Positions 1 through 8,043 of a stretch of DNA of 64,000 nt are shown in pieces; the stretch's first letter is position 1; each line of letters starts with the position of its first letter. The position numbers and the translations under genes are program-made. The DNA comes from Variovorax sp. DXTD-1 (lineage in GTDB: Bacteria > Pseudomonadota > Gammaproteobacteria > Burkholderiales > Burkholderiaceae_C). The notes beneath the pieces were generated by a model. The model worked only from the letters and a program-made list of their open reading frames with translations. It had not been told where the DNA came from and did no database searches. The stretch is from the NCBI RefSeq assembly GCF_003984625.1, contig NZ_RWKH01000017.1, forward strand, positions 1 through 64,000, in the 5' to 3' direction.

Positions 1-530
1 CGGAAGGTCGGTCACGGCTCGCACGGGGGGCGTGCCGACAGATGAATTCCAAAAAACGCGAATAGTCTTGTTCACAGCCTCATCCTTAATGCTTAAGTTC
101 TTGCGATCGCATCCAGGCAGGCATTTGAAAAAGTTGCCTCCACTGACCCGGATCCCGTTCCGCAGGGTCAATGTAAACAGACGTACTAACTCGTGACATA
201 CCCCATCGGGTACCTCGTTTGAGGCAGGTCAGCAAGCGGCGGAACGCACCGCACCGCCCTAACCGACAAAGGCAACCGCACGCAAATCTCGCCACGGCCG
301 AGGAAAAAATGCAGCCAGATACCCAAGCTTGCGTCCAGATGTAATTAGTGTTTCGTCAAGGAAAGGAAGCGTCTGGACGACGCTGCGAAAGAAGATGCCG
401 GCACGGCATCGATTGCGAAATACCGTGCTGATTCACCGGCCCACTTCGGTTCGGACAAAGCCGATGGCGCTCCTATGCTCATCGACGAACGGCATCTCTT
501 GCCTTGTCCGCACCGATTGGAGCTATTCGC
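1..530. other. Stretch with no supported gene
   Basis: I see no convincing coding region here. A plus-strand frame open from the window edge stops at 43-45 and could be the 3' end of a gene lying to the left, but it is too short to identify. A minus-strand frame at 86-295 begins with GTG and would encode 69 residues, but its N-terminal half is rich in Cys and Arg, as antisense translations often are, and no ribosome-binding site is visible. The base composition is more mixed than in the neighbouring genes. Confidence 0.4.
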
Positions 531-1229
531 ATGTCCCTGCAAGATTTCAAGGTTCTTACGTTCGACGTCGTCGGCACGTTGATCGACTTCGAGGGAGGCA
601 TGCTCGCCTACCTTCGCTCGGCGGTGCCCGATACGCGCGTGAGCGACGACGAATTTCTGGCCGCTTACCGAAGCGCCCGTGCCGACGGCAACGCCGGCTG
701 GTATCCCGACGACCTGGAGCGCTGCTGGCACGCCATTGCGCCCAAGTTGGGACTGCCCGATACCGACGCGCTGGCGCAAGGCCTGCGCGATTCGGTCGCG
801 CAGTGGCCTGCTTTTCCAGATTCAGTGGAAGCCCTCAAGCGGCTGCACAAGCGCTTCAAGCTGGTCACGATGACCAACGCGCAGCACTGGGCGCTTGCCC
901 ACTTCGACAAGACACTCGGCTCGCCCTTCGACATGCTGCTGAGCTGCGACGATGCGCTCTGCGAGAAGCCCGATGCGCGCTACTTCGCCTACGCCCGCGG
1001 CCGCTTCGAAGGCGCCTGGGGCTACAAGCAGGCCGACAACCTGCACGTGGCGCAAAGCCAGTACCACGACATCGGCATCTCGAAGGAACTGGGCATTGCC
1101 ACCTGCTGGATCGAGCGGCGCCACGCGCAAAAGGGCTCCGGCGGAACCATCGAATCCAAGCGCACCGAACCCGACTACCACTTCCGCACGCTCGCCGAAC
1201 TGGCCGATGCGGTCGACGCGGGGCGCTGA
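531..1229 (+). CDS. Haloacid dehalogenase type II-like hydrolase (HAD superfamily)
   Basis: Predicted soluble HAD-superfamily hydrolase of 232 residues. The motifs are in order: motif I D-V-V-G-T with nucleophile Asp12, motif II T115/N116, motif III Lys146 (EKPDARYF) and motif IV around Asp180 (QSQYHD). The second motif I aspartate typical of HAD phosphatases is Val14, which favours the 2-haloacid dehalogenase branch (D-x-Y-G-T in characterised enzymes) over a phosphatase. Start: ATG531 has GGAG at 519-522. An upstream TTG at 504 is in frame but has no such signal. A second, only distantly similar HAD protein lies at 5975. The substrate cannot be read from the sequence, and many family members do not act on halogenated acids. 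Confidence 0.85.
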   Translation: MSLQDFKVLTFDVVGTLIDFEGGMLAYLRSAVPDTRVSDDEFLAAYRSARADGNAGWYPDDLERCWHAIAPKLGLPDTDALAQGLRDSVAQWPAFPDSVEALKRLHKRFKLVTMTNAQHWALAHFDKTLGSPFDMLLSCDDALCEKPDARYFAYARGRFEGAWGYKQADNLHVAQSQYHDIGISKELGIATCWIERRHAQKGSGGTIESKRTEPDYHFRTLAELADAVDAGR

Positions 1230-1262
1230 GCGCCAACGCCAGGGAGCTACCCCTGGCGCCAA

Positions 1263-1757
1263 TCAGCGCGGATGTGGAAACAGCCGCTCGATCGGGCAAT
1301 GCGTCTTGATGAACGGCGACTTGATGACGATGTAGCTGAAGTACTTCGAGATGCCGATGTTCCGCTCCAGGAGCTCCTCGATCACTTCCTGGTAGTGGTT
1401 GACGCCACGCGTCAAAAACCGCAGCAGGTAGTCGTAGCCGCCGCTCACCAGGTGGCATTCGAGCACCTCGTCCACCTCGCGGATCGCAGCCTCGAAGCGC
1501 ACGAAGTCTTCGCGGTGATGGTCTTGCAGCGTGACTTCGGTGAACACGGTGAGCGTGTCACCGAGCTTCTCGAGCCGCAAATGCGCGCCATAGCCGGCGA
1601 TGTAGCCGGCCTGCTCGAGCCGCTTCACGCGAATGAGGCAGGGGCTGGGCGACAGGCCGACGGCGTCCGCCAGGTCGACATTGGTCATGCGCCCGTTCTG
1701 TTGCAGCTGGGCCAGGATGCGCAGGTCGAGTCGGTCGATTTTGAAAGCTTCAGACAT
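1263..1757 (-). CDS. Lrp/AsnC family transcriptional regulator
   Basis: DNA-binding regulator of 164 residues, the usual family length. An N-terminal winged helix-turn-helix (about residues 5-60; DLADAVGLSPSPCLIRVKRLE spans the recognition region) is followed by an AsnC-type ligand-binding beta-alpha-beta domain (about 66-145). It lies 69 bp downstream of, and on the same strand as, the class III aminotransferase gene at 1827-3230. Its natural target is therefore that gene or its own cluster, with an amino acid as effector; this is inferred from context. The product carries no unusual features. Confidence 0.9.
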   Translation of the reverse strand: MSEAFKIDRLDLRILAQLQQNGRMTNVDLADAVGLSPSPCLIRVKRLEQAGYIAGYGAHLRLEKLGDTLTVFTEVTLQDHHREDFVRFEAAIREVDEVLECHLVSGGYDYLLRFLTRGVNHYQEVIEELLERNIGISKYFSYIVIKSPFIKTHCPIERLFPHPR

Positions 1758-1826
1758 GGCGGTCCTGAAAAACGGAGAAGTCCGATTCTGCTTTGCCGGC
1801 GGGGCCCTGAGGCAGTGCTTTCCCGG

Positions 1827-3230
1827 TCAGCCCGCCAGCGCCGCGCGCACGTCGGCGGCGTACAGCACCTCGTCGAGCGTTTTCTTCAGGCGCACGAACA
1901 TCTGGGCGAACTCGTCTTCGGTGAAGGTGAGCGCCGGCGCAAAGCCCAGGATGTTGTCGCCGAAGGCGCGGAACACCAGGCCGTTGCGGTAGCCCGCGGC
2001 AAAGATGCGGTCCGCCAGCCCGAGCGATGCATCGAAGCCGCGCTTGCTCTGCTTGTCGCTCACCAGCTCCAGCGCGCCCAGCAGGCCGCGGTGCCGCGAA
2101 TCGCCCACCAGCGGATGCGCGCGCAGCGCATCGAGCCCCGCCGCAAAGTCGGCCGCCACGCGCTGGCCGTTGGCAAGCACCCCACCCTCTTCGTACAGCC
2201 GCAGCACTTCGAGCGCGACCGCCGCGCTCACCGGATGGGCCGAGTAGGTGGCGCCGTGGCCCACCAAGGCGCCAGCGGGTGCGCCGTCGGCAATGCCGGC
2301 GTAGACCTTCTCGGACATCATGGTTGCGCCCATCGGCACGTAGCCCGAGGTCAGGCCCTTGGCCATGGTCATCAGGTCGGGCTCCACGCCTTCAGCCTCG
2401 CACGCGAACATGGGGCCGGTGCGGCCGAAGCCGGTAATGACTTCGTCCACGACAAAGAGAATGTCGAGCTCGCGTGCCGCATCGCGCATGGCCTTGAGCC
2501 AGCCCTTCGGCGGCACGATCACGCCGCCCGAGCCCTGGATCGGCTCGCAGAAGAATGCGGCCACGTTCTCGGCGCCGAGCTCGGCCACCTTGGCGCGCAG
2601 CGAGGCCACCGAGGCGGCGATCAGCGCCTGCGGGTCAGCCCCTTCAGCGTGGCGGTACGGGTTGGGCGACGGAATGTAGTGCTGCGTGGGCAGCGGCAGG
2701 TCGAAGCCGCGATGAAAGGCCGGCAAGGCCGTGAGGCCCGCACCGGTTGACGAAGAACCGTGGTAGCCGCGCTCCAGCGCAATGAACTGCTTTTTCGAGG
2801 GCTTGCCGATGGCGTTGTAGTACTGCACGATGAAGCGCACGGCCGCATCGACGGCTTCGGAGCCGCCGAGCGTCATGTACACGCGGGTCAGCGAGGCGGG
2901 CGTGATCTGCACCAGCTTCTCGGCCAGGCGAATGGCCGGCTCGCTGCTGAAGTGAAAGTACCCGGTGGCGTACGGCAGGCGCCGCATCTGATCGGCCGCA
3001 GCCTGCACCACGCTCTCCTGGCCGTAGCCCACGTTCACGCACCAGAGGCCGGCAAAGGCATCGAGCAGTTCATGGCCGTTCGCATCGGCCAGCCATGCAC
3101 CGCGCGCCGAGGCCAGCACGGTGGGGCCGCGCTGCTCGTGCGTGCGCCATGGCGAGACGGGGTGGATGAGGTGGGCGCGGTCGAGGGCGTCGAGCGTGGC
3201 GAGGTTCGGCAATGCGGTGGGATGCGTCAT
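1827..3230 (-). CDS. Class III PLP-dependent aminotransferase (omega-amino acid/putrescine-pyruvate type)
   Basis: Transfers the terminal amino group of an omega-amino acid or diamine to a keto acid such as pyruvate. The 467-residue protein shows the fold-type I signature: Asp262 in VDEVITGFGR, which contacts the pyridine nitrogen, and Schiff-base Lys291 in TMAKGLTSGY. The GHGATYSAHPVSAAVALE segment is typical of the SpuC/beta-alanine-pyruvate group. I chose ATG at 3230; the frame stays open 42 residues further upstream, but that part is low-quality sequence before the conserved N-terminus. The Lrp regulator follows on the same strand. With the amine oxidase and semialdehyde dehydrogenase further right, it suggests amine or amino-acid catabolism. 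The exact substrate is unknown. Confidence 0.88.
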   Translation of the reverse strand: MTHPTALPNLATLDALDRAHLIHPVSPWRTHEQRGPTVLASARGAWLADANGHELLDAFAGLWCVNVGYGQESVVQAAADQMRRLPYATGYFHFSSEPAIRLAEKLVQITPASLTRVYMTLGGSEAVDAAVRFIVQYYNAIGKPSKKQFIALERGYHGSSSTGAGLTALPAFHRGFDLPLPTQHYIPSPNPYRHAEGADPQALIAASVASLRAKVAELGAENVAAFFCEPIQGSGGVIVPPKGWLKAMRDAARELDILFVVDEVITGFGRTGPMFACEAEGVEPDLMTMAKGLTSGYVPMGATMMSEKVYAGIADGAPAGALVGHGATYSAHPVSAAVALEVLRLYEEGGVLANGQRVAADFAAGLDALRAHPLVGDSRHRGLLGALELVSDKQSKRGFDASLGLADRIFAAGYRNGLVFRAFGDNILGFAPALTFTEDEFAQMFVRLKKTLDEVLYAADVRAALAG

Positions 3231-3388
3231 GGCGGTGTGGGTTAAGCGAGAGCGAAGGAAGCTTTCGAATGCCCTCAGCTTAGGCGGCGTGCCGCATGGC
3301 ATGGTGCTGCTTTGGGGGGTCTGCGCAAAGCACGCTGCGGTTATGCGCCTTGCCACAGCACATCATGCGGCGGGCCTTTCAACAGTCC

Positions 3389-4321
3389 TCAGTAGCCCTT
3401 GGCGCGGTCCACCCGGCCGACCATGGGCTCTCCGGCTTCGAAGCGGCGCAGGTTGTCGAGCACGGCTTGCGCGGCGCTCAGCGGCTGCGTCATGCTGGCG
3501 ATGTGGGGCGTGAGCTGAATGCGCGGATGGCGCCAGAAGGCATGCGCGGGCGGCAGCGGTTCGGGGTCGGTCACGTCGAGCACCGCGTCGCCGATCTGCC
3601 CGCTGGCGAGTGCCGCCAGAAAGTCGGACTCGACCAGATGCGGCCCACGACCCACATGCACCAGGCCCGCGCCCATGGGCAGCATGGAGAACAGCTTCGC
3701 ATCGAGAAAGCCGCGCGTCGAATCGGTGAGCGGCAGCAGGCACACGAGGATGTCGGTGTGCGCAAGAAACGCGGGCAGCTCGTCGGCACCCGCATGGCAC
3801 TGCACGCCCTGCACCTCATGCCGCGAGCGGCTCCAGCCGGCGCAGTCGAAACCCAAAGAGACAAGCTGCGCCAGCACTGCCTGTCCGAGCGAGCCGAGTC
3901 CCAGCACACCTACGCGCCGTTCGCTCGCAGGCCGCACCGGCAGCGGCTTCCATTGGCCTTCCTGCTGCTGCCGGCGGTACTGCGGCATGTCGCGGTGCAG
4001 CCCGAGCACCGCATGCGTCACGTACTCGACCATGCCGTTGACGATGCCGGGCTCGACCATGCGCACCACGGGCAATGTCGGGGGCAATGCGGTGAAGTCG
4101 AACTGGTCGACGCCCGCGCCAGAGGAGAACAACACCTCCAGGTTCGGGAACAGTTCGGCAATGTCCTTCGGCGGCTCCCAGGCCGCGAGAAAGCACACCT
4201 GCGCCGGGTCGCCTATGTCGGGCCAGATGCGGAAGTCGATGTCGGGGCGGCGTTGGCTGAACACTTCGGCCCATTGGCGGCCGCGTACGGGGTCTGATTT
4301 GTAGAGGAAGGTGGTTTTCAT
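3389..4321 (-). CDS. ghrA: Glyoxylate/hydroxypyruvate reductase A-like D-2-hydroxyacid dehydrogenase
   Basis: NAD(P)H-dependent reductase of glyoxylate/hydroxypyruvate, 310 residues, a typical GhrA length. The nucleotide-binding GLGSLG is at 141-146. The catalytic triad of the D-2-hydroxyacid dehydrogenase family is present: Arg225 (HVGRG), Glu254 (DPEPLP) and His273 (TPHIASM). The start ATG at 4321 leads straight into the conserved N-terminal beta strand. The upstream region is occupied by the first copy of the 260-bp palindromic element, so any promoter must lie within or beside that element. A substrate other than glyoxylate is possible, because this family is broad. Confidence 0.88.
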   Translation of the reverse strand: MKTTFLYKSDPVRGRQWAEVFSQRRPDIDFRIWPDIGDPAQVCFLAAWEPPKDIAELFPNLEVLFSSGAGVDQFDFTALPPTLPVVRMVEPGIVNGMVEYVTHAVLGLHRDMPQYRRQQQEGQWKPLPVRPASERRVGVLGLGSLGQAVLAQLVSLGFDCAGWSRSRHEVQGVQCHAGADELPAFLAHTDILVCLLPLTDSTRGFLDAKLFSMLPMGAGLVHVGRGPHLVESDFLAALASGQIGDAVLDVTDPEPLPPAHAFWRHPRIQLTPHIASMTQPLSAAQAVLDNLRRFEAGEPMVGRVDRAKGY

Positions 4322-4351
4322 GATTTGTGTGCGTCGTTTGATTGAGCTTGC

Positions 4352-4611
4352 TGTTCAGGGCTGGTGCAAAGGCCACCGGGCACTCCCCTCCGCGAATGTC
4401 CCCCGGCTTCGCCTCCTCCTTTATTTCGCTGCGGGGAGCACCCGATGCCCTGTGCACCTGGACGCGCTGCTGGTGTACCGCTGATCAACGACTGCTCTGT
4501 GCAACGCACCCGCTGGCGGGGTACCTTGCGCAGCGAAATAAAGGAGGAGGCCGCAGGCCGGGGGACATTCGCGGAGAAAGGCACCCCGTCGGCGGGTGCG
4601 CGCCCCGAACA
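4352..4611. repeat. 260-bp palindromic dispersed element, copy 1
   Basis: The whole element is an imperfect inverted repeat. Near-perfect inner arms lie at 4389-4433 and 4529-4575 (45 and 47 bp; both contain the GCGAATGTCCCCC and CTCCTTTATTTCGCTGCG blocks), separated by 95 bp centred close to a TGATCA at 4482-4487. Symmetry continues outward, more weakly, to TGTTCAGGGC at 4352 and its complement ending at 4611. A closely similar copy of the same length lies at 25456-25715. No target-site duplication is evident and no transposase is encoded. It sits between ghrA and the GNAT gene. It could be a MITE-like element or a structured RNA/DNA element. Confidence 0.85.
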
Positions 4612-4633
4612 CACCACGCGAAGACTCAAAAAC

Positions 4634-5512
4634 CTAACCCACAGCCTGCGTAACGATGGCAAACAAAGAAGGCGAGCCCACAGGCACAGCAGCCGCCCCA
4701 CCCCGCACCATCGTCGTCGGCGCATCCACGCGCAGCAGCCCGATGCTTTCGAGCCATTCGGCCAAGCCGCTGTCGAAGTCGATATCGATGCGTGTGAAGT
4801 TGCCGGCGTTCATGCCCGCGAGGTGCGCAATCAACGCCTTCGCACCCTCGGCATCGGGCGCGACCACCGGGCCGATGGAGTGGCCGCGGCCAAAGCGCCG
4901 CAGCATGGCGAAGCCCTTCGGCTCGTTGTCGTGGTCGAGCACCACGCAGGCGTCGGCTGTTTGCAGCAGCTCGGCGACGAGCGCATCGCGCGGCATGCCT
5001 CGAGCCGCTGCGTCGAGCGATTGGAGCGCGGGCAATTCGTTAAGACCGGCGGGCCGCAGGCGCCAGCCGGGCTGCAGCGCAATCAGCGGGGCCGGCTGCG
5101 CAAGGCCCTGGTGCTGCCGCATCTCGCCGGTGCGCACAAAGCCGAGCCGCTCATAAAGCCCCCGCCCTTCCGCGGTGGCATGCAGCAGCACCGTGCGCTC
5201 GTCCAGTCCATCGAGCAGCGCGCTCATGAGCCGGTGCCCGATGCGGCGGCCCTGGCAGGCGGGCGAGACGATCACCAAACCTATGGTGGCGTGGGTCTTG
5301 CCCCATAGCCAGCGCAAGCCCGTGGCAATGAGTTCGCCGTCGCGCTCGGCGGCAACGCCTTCGGCATGCGAGAACATCTGCTCCCAATCGGCGGGACGGT
5401 GCGGCCAGCGCAGTTCGGCCGAGAGCGCATGCGCATGCGGAAGGTCGGCGGCCGTCATCGGTCTGAGCACCACGCCGTCCATGGCGGGTGCGTTCGAAAT
5501 GGGTTCAGGCAT
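4634..5512 (-). CDS. Tandem GNAT-domain N-acetyltransferase
   Basis: Predicted acetyl-CoA-dependent acetyltransferase of 292 residues with two GNAT-like halves. The N-terminal half (about 12-140) has a clear acetyl-CoA-binding motif A (CQGRRIGHRLM) and a GRGLYERLGF block. The C-terminal half (about 150-285) is a degenerate second domain that contains FAMLRRFGRGHSIGP. Two starts are plausible: ATG at 5512, used here because the next residues precede the domain closely, and ATG at 5545, which adds 11 residues. Neither has a strong Shine-Dalgarno sequence. The gene reads away from the HAD gene at 5975. Its substrate is unknown; small-molecule amines are common for such tandem proteins. Confidence 0.8.
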   Translation of the reverse strand: MPEPISNAPAMDGVVLRPMTAADLPHAHALSAELRWPHRPADWEQMFSHAEGVAAERDGELIATGLRWLWGKTHATIGLVIVSPACQGRRIGHRLMSALLDGLDERTVLLHATAEGRGLYERLGFVRTGEMRQHQGLAQPAPLIALQPGWRLRPAGLNELPALQSLDAAARGMPRDALVAELLQTADACVVLDHDNEPKGFAMLRRFGRGHSIGPVVAPDAEGAKALIAHLAGMNAGNFTRIDIDFDSGLAEWLESIGLLRVDAPTTMVRGGAAAVPVGSPSLFAIVTQAVG

Positions 5513-5974
5513 AGGGAAAACTCTGGTTTCGGCGGAATGGCGCATCCATCTTGGACGACATTGCGGCGCCGCACCAGACCGAAATCAGCCCGCTTCGCAA
5601 CTTGCAAGCTTCGGTTGCCGCGCACCCCGGTTTTGCAATTCGCTGCGGCGCAGCGCCTGCATACGCACACAAATGCTGAGCCATCGTGCCTAGGATCGAC
5701 CGCCACTTCCTTGCCACCTACGCCATGCACGCCTTTCCATCCTCCAAGCTGATGCGCGCTTCAAAAGCGTGCCGATCGGCTTTGCCGCGGCGCACCACGG
5801 TGCATGGCCGCACGCACACAGGGCACACCGCACGCCATGCCGTCGCCAGCACCGCAAACCGCAGCTTCGTTTCGCCAGGCGCCGTTTTTCCCTACATACC
5901 TCGAGCAGGGGCGTGCTGCAATCGCTTCGTAATGAGTTTGTCGCATTTGCCACCCTTGAACAGGAACAGAGACC
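5513..5974. other. Intergenic region between divergent genes
   Basis: About 460 bp between the GNAT gene (minus) and the second HAD gene (plus). I see no supported gene, strong hairpin or repeat. It should contain the promoters for both directions, but no confident -35/-10 pair could be picked by eye. The first roughly 35 bp may be coding if the GNAT gene starts at 5545. Confidence 0.4.
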
Positions 5975-6640
5975 ATGACTTTCCGTCCCAAATACGTGAC
6001 CTTCGATTGCTACGGCACCCTCACCCGGTTCCGCATGAAGGAGCTGACCGTCGACCTCTTCGCCGACCGCATCAAGCCCGAGCAGATGGAGCAGTTCGTC
6101 ACCGACTTCACGGCCTACCGCTTCGATGAAGTGCTGGGCGCGTGGCAGCCCTACGAAGTGGTGCTGAAGAACGCAGTGCGCCGCCTGTGCAAGAAATGGA
6201 AGATCCAGTACTTCGACAGCGACGGGCAGAAGTACTACGACGCCGTGCCCACCTGGGGCCCTCACGACGACGTGGCCGCGGGCCTTGCCAAGGTGGCCAA
6301 GGAAATTCCGCTGGTCATCCTGTCGAACGCCTCGGACGACCAGATCCAGAAGAACGTGGCCATGCTCGGCGCGCCGTTCCACCGCGTGTACACCGCGCAG
6401 CAGGCCCAAGCCTACAAGCCGCGCCTGCAGGCATTCGAATACATGCTCGACTCGCTCGGCTGCAACCCCGAAGACGTGCTGCACGTGTCGTCCAGCCTGC
6501 GCTACGACCTGATGTCGGCCGACGACATCGGCATCGTCAACAAGGTGTTCGTCAATCGCGGCCACGGACCGGGCAACCCGGCCTACCGCTACACCGAGAT
6601 CAAGGACATCGGCGGCCTGCCCGGCGTCGTCGGGCTCTGA
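5975..6640 (+). CDS. Haloacid dehalogenase, type II (HAD superfamily)
   Basis: Predicted hydrolase of 221 residues with the classical 2-haloacid dehalogenase motif F-D-C-Y-G-T (Asp11 nucleophile), S117/N118 of motif II, Lys148 in AYKPRLQAF and the VSSSLRYDLMSADD motif IV region (Asp178). Compared with the HAD gene at 531 it keeps the aromatic Tyr13 of true haloacid dehalogenases. It starts a plus-strand run: the FAD oxidoreductase begins 27 bp after its stop and the ABC transporter follows. That linkage suggests a metabolic role in the same pathway, so dehalogenation of an environmental substrate is only one option. Confidence 0.87.
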   Translation: MTFRPKYVTFDCYGTLTRFRMKELTVDLFADRIKPEQMEQFVTDFTAYRFDEVLGAWQPYEVVLKNAVRRLCKKWKIQYFDSDGQKYYDAVPTWGPHDDVAAGLAKVAKEIPLVILSNASDDQIQKNVAMLGAPFHRVYTAQQAQAYKPRLQAFEYMLDSLGCNPEDVLHVSSSLRYDLMSADDIGIVNKVFVNRGHGPGNPAYRYTEIKDIGGLPGVVGL

Positions 6641-6667
6641 TCCTTCTAGATTGAAACGCCCCACGCC

Positions 6668-7960
6668 ATGAAGCTCGACTCCTACTGGACCGATTCCGCA
6701 CCGGCCTTCGCGCCCGCAGTGCATGCACTGCCGGCGCAGGTCGATGTCGCCATCGTGGGCGGCGGCTTCACGGGCCTTTCGGCGGCGCTGGCGCTCGCCA
6801 AGCGCGGTGCCCGGGTCGCGGTGCTGGAGGCCGGCACGCGCGTGGCAGCTGAAGCATCGGGGCGCAATGGCGGCCATGTGAACAACGGGCTGGCAGTGGA
6901 CTATGCCGATGTGGCGGCCAAGGTCGGCATTGAAAAGGCCCGCGCCTGGTACCGCGCCTACGACGATGCGGTGGACACCGTGGCGCGGCTGGTGCGCGAC
7001 GAGGCCATCGACTGCGACTTCATGCGCCACGGCAAGCTCAAGCTCGCCACGCGCGCCAACCAGATGGCGGCGCTCGAAAACAGCGCGCGGCGCCTCGCAG
7101 GCGACGGCGTGGACACCGACGTCGAAGTGCTCGATGCGGCGCAGGTGCGCAGCGAGGTGCAGAGCGAGCGCTTCCACGGCGGCCTGCTCTACAAGCGCAG
7201 CGGCCAGATGCACATGGGGCGCTTCGCCCAGGGCCTGGCTTCGGCCGCGCAGCGCCATGGTGCGCAGATTCACACCGGCACGCAGGTGAACCGCATCGAG
7301 CGGCTCGGCCAGGGCCATGCGCACCGCCTGCACACCGCCGGTGGCACCGTCACCGCGCAGCAGGTGCTGCTGGCCACGGGCGCCACCCGTCACGGCGGCT
7401 ATGGCAGCTTCGGCTGGCTGCGCCGGCGTATCGTGCCGATCGGCAGTTTCATCGTCGTGACCGAGCCGCTCGGCGCGGAGCGCGCACAGGCGCTGCTCGC
7501 GGCCCGCCGCACCTACACCACGGTCGCGAACATCCATCACTACTTCCGGCTCACGGCCGATCACCGGCTGGTGTTCGGCGGCCGCGCGCGCTTCTCGGTG
7601 TCCAGCCCCCAATCTGACATGGCCAGCCGCGAGATCCTGCGTGCCGGGCTGGCCCAGACCTTTCCGCAACTCGGCGCCGTTGGGCTCGACTATTGCTGGG
7701 GCGGCGTGGTCGACATGACGCAAGACCGTCTTCCCCACGCTGGCGAGCGCAACGGCCTCTACTACGCCATGGGCTACAGCGGGCACGGCACGCAGATGTC
7801 GGTTCACATGGGCGAGCGCATGGCCGCCGTGATGAACGGCGACGCCGACGCCAACCCATGGCGGGGCCGCGACTGGCCCGCCATTCCCGGTCATTTCGGC
7901 CCACCCTGGTTCCTTCCGGCGGTGGGCCTCTATTACTCGCTCAAGGACAAGCTGGCCTGA
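6668..7960 (+). CDS. FAD-dependent amine/amino-acid oxidoreductase (DadA/PuuB family)
   Basis: Flavoprotein of 430 residues that should oxidise a C-N bond of an amino acid or polyamine derivative. The N-terminal Rossmann motif GGGFTG is at 31-36, followed by the ADP-contacting acidic residue in VLEAG. The GRNGGHVNNG block and the C-terminal GLYYAMGYSGHGTQMS FAD-binding segment resemble gamma-glutamylputrescine oxidase and related enzymes. There is no signal peptide. It lies 27 bp after the HAD gene and 83 bp before the solute-binding protein gene, so the transporter probably imports its substrate or a precursor. The substrate is not determined by sequence alone. Confidence 0.87.
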   Translation: MKLDSYWTDSAPAFAPAVHALPAQVDVAIVGGGFTGLSAALALAKRGARVAVLEAGTRVAAEASGRNGGHVNNGLAVDYADVAAKVGIEKARAWYRAYDDAVDTVARLVRDEAIDCDFMRHGKLKLATRANQMAALENSARRLAGDGVDTDVEVLDAAQVRSEVQSERFHGGLLYKRSGQMHMGRFAQGLASAAQRHGAQIHTGTQVNRIERLGQGHAHRLHTAGGTVTAQQVLLATGATRHGGYGSFGWLRRRIVPIGSFIVVTEPLGAERAQALLAARRTYTTVANIHHYFRLTADHRLVFGGRARFSVSSPQSDMASREILRAGLAQTFPQLGAVGLDYCWGGVVDMTQDRLPHAGERNGLYYAMGYSGHGTQMSVHMGERMAAVMNGDADANPWRGRDWPAIPGHFGPPWFLPAVGLYYSLKDKLA

Positions 7961-8043
7961 GCGCCCGCGCGAGCCCACCGTTTTCGTACCGTGTTTGTTT
8001 GTTCTTCAACCATCAGTCATCGGCTTCACAGGAGTACCCCACC

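Noticed and set aside
86..295. 69-residue minus-strand frame
   Set aside because: GTG start without ribosome-binding site, unusual Cys/Arg-rich composition and no family resemblance.
4342..4725. Short reading frames on both strands inside and beside the 260-bp element (also near 25235-25784)
   Set aside because: They arise from the same palindromic repeat in several frames, share sequence only through the repeat, and have no start signals.
5690..7978. 762-codon open frame on the minus strand
   Set aside because: Antisense to two well-supported genes (HAD and FAD oxidoreductase). Its translation is His/Arg/Ala-rich low-quality sequence, as expected opposite high-GC genes.
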